A stretch of 14,624 bases of DNA from Actinomycetota bacterium (GTDB taxonomy: Bacteria > Actinomycetota > Acidimicrobiia > IMCC26256 > PALSA-610). The notes under the pieces are model-generated. The model did not search any database. It had not been told where the DNA came from and worked only from the letters and a program-made list of their open reading frames with translations. Shown piece after piece: positions 14,415 through 14,624 of this stretch. Location: assembly GCA_030839005.1 (NCBI GenBank), contig JAUZEM010000235.1, positions 1 to 14,624 on the forward strand, read 5' to 3'. The translations under genes and the position numbers were made by a program. The stretch's first letter is position 1. The number at the start of each line of letters is the position of its first letter.

Positions 14415-14424
14415 GGAGGGGGGA
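14415..14424 (+). promoter_or_regulatory. Ribosome binding site of the lipoprotein gene
   Basis: GGAGGGGGGA lies 4 to 9 nt (depending on which G-run pairs) before the TTG at 14429. It favours that start over the in-frame ATG at 14390, which has no such site. Confidence 0.6.
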
Positions 14425-14428
14425 CGTC

Positions 14429-14624
14429 TTGAGCTACCTGAACCGACTCGCGTGTGCCGCACTGATGGCCGCGCTGGCCGCGATCACCGGTTGTTCGAGC
14501 AGCAGCAGGCCGGCCGCCGCGCCGACGTCGACGTCCGCGCCGACACCCGCGCCGACGCCGACTTCGGCCAAGCCGGGGGTGCCGCCGCGAAGCGCCGGCG
14601 AGCGCGATCGCGTCGTCGTCCGCG
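14429..14624 (+). CDS. Secreted lipoprotein, 3' end cut by window edge
   Basis: The first 65 codons of a divergent gene are present. The TTG start gives a compact lipoprotein signal peptide: SYLNRLACAALMAALAAITGC, with a hydrophobic core and lipobox ITGC (Cys22 lipidated). Next come a Ser run and a Pro/Thr/Ala/Ser-rich linker of about 25 residues, typical of actinobacterial surface lipoproteins. A globular domain begins around GERDRVVVR and continues past the window, so its function cannot be told. An in-frame ATG at 14390 would add 13 residues (MFTSNAPRRRGDV); the strong GGAGG before the TTG argues for the shorter form. It is transcribed away from aspD across a 164-bp shared promoter region. 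Confidence 0.75.
   Translation, partial: MSYLNRLACAALMAALAAITGCSSSSRPAAAPTSTSAPTPAPTPTSAKPGVPPRSAGERDRVVVR

Noticed and set aside
13065..14432. 455-codon + strand open frame opposite aspD
   Set aside because: It mirrors the aspD reading frame and has no recognisable motif; it ends inside the lipoprotein start region.

Overview
The window is GC-rich, densely coded bacterial DNA. GTG starts, 1-4 bp gene overlaps and a PknG-type kinase next to GlnX and GlnH homologues point to an actinobacterium outside the mycobacteria. I cannot name the genus from sequence alone; an acidimicrobial or similar lineage is only a guess. I saw no rRNA, tRNA, CRISPR array, transposase or phage gene.

Layout: (1) 2-346 (+) is the 3' part of a response-regulator receiver gene, cut by the window edge. 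(2) 347-12506 (-) is a ten-gene run that reads like a single operon. Transcription order is telA-like, xpaC-like, AAA+ ATPase (CbbX/SpoVK type), glnX-like four-TM sensor, glnH-like amino-acid-binding lipoprotein, helical protein of unknown function, pknG, PP2C phosphatase, VWA protein, zinc-ribbon/FHA protein. Eight of the nine junctions overlap or lie within 6 bp, and the ninth (pknG) starts 14 bp after the preceding stop. (3) 12507-12593 is a short gap with a strong hairpin. (4) 12594-14264 (-) is an aspartate 4-decarboxylase (aspD). (5) 14265-14428 is a divergent promoter region. (6) 14429-14624 (+) is the start of a secreted lipoprotein gene, cut by the window end.

How the genes may work together: in mycobacteria GlnH (lipoprotein), GlnX (membrane protein) and PknG form a cascade that senses aspartate/glutamate-type amino acids outside the cell and acts on central nitrogen/carbon metabolism through an FHA protein (GarA/OdhI). 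Here that core is embedded among genes known from stress-signalling neighbourhoods: TelA and its classic partner XpaC, a VWA protein, a PP2C phosphatase and an FHA reader (compare the VWA-phosphatase-kinase 'TerY-P' sets of Ter systems). PknG, the phosphatase and the FHA protein all begin with short zinc ribbons, suggesting a shared docking or metal-dependent assembly theme. The upstream aspD, on the same strand, makes an enzyme that consumes a probable ligand of the sensor. The inferred picture is a membrane-anchored, phosphorylation-based amino-acid or stress response module that couples substrate sensing to an ATP-driven remodeller and a TelA/XpaC membrane complex.
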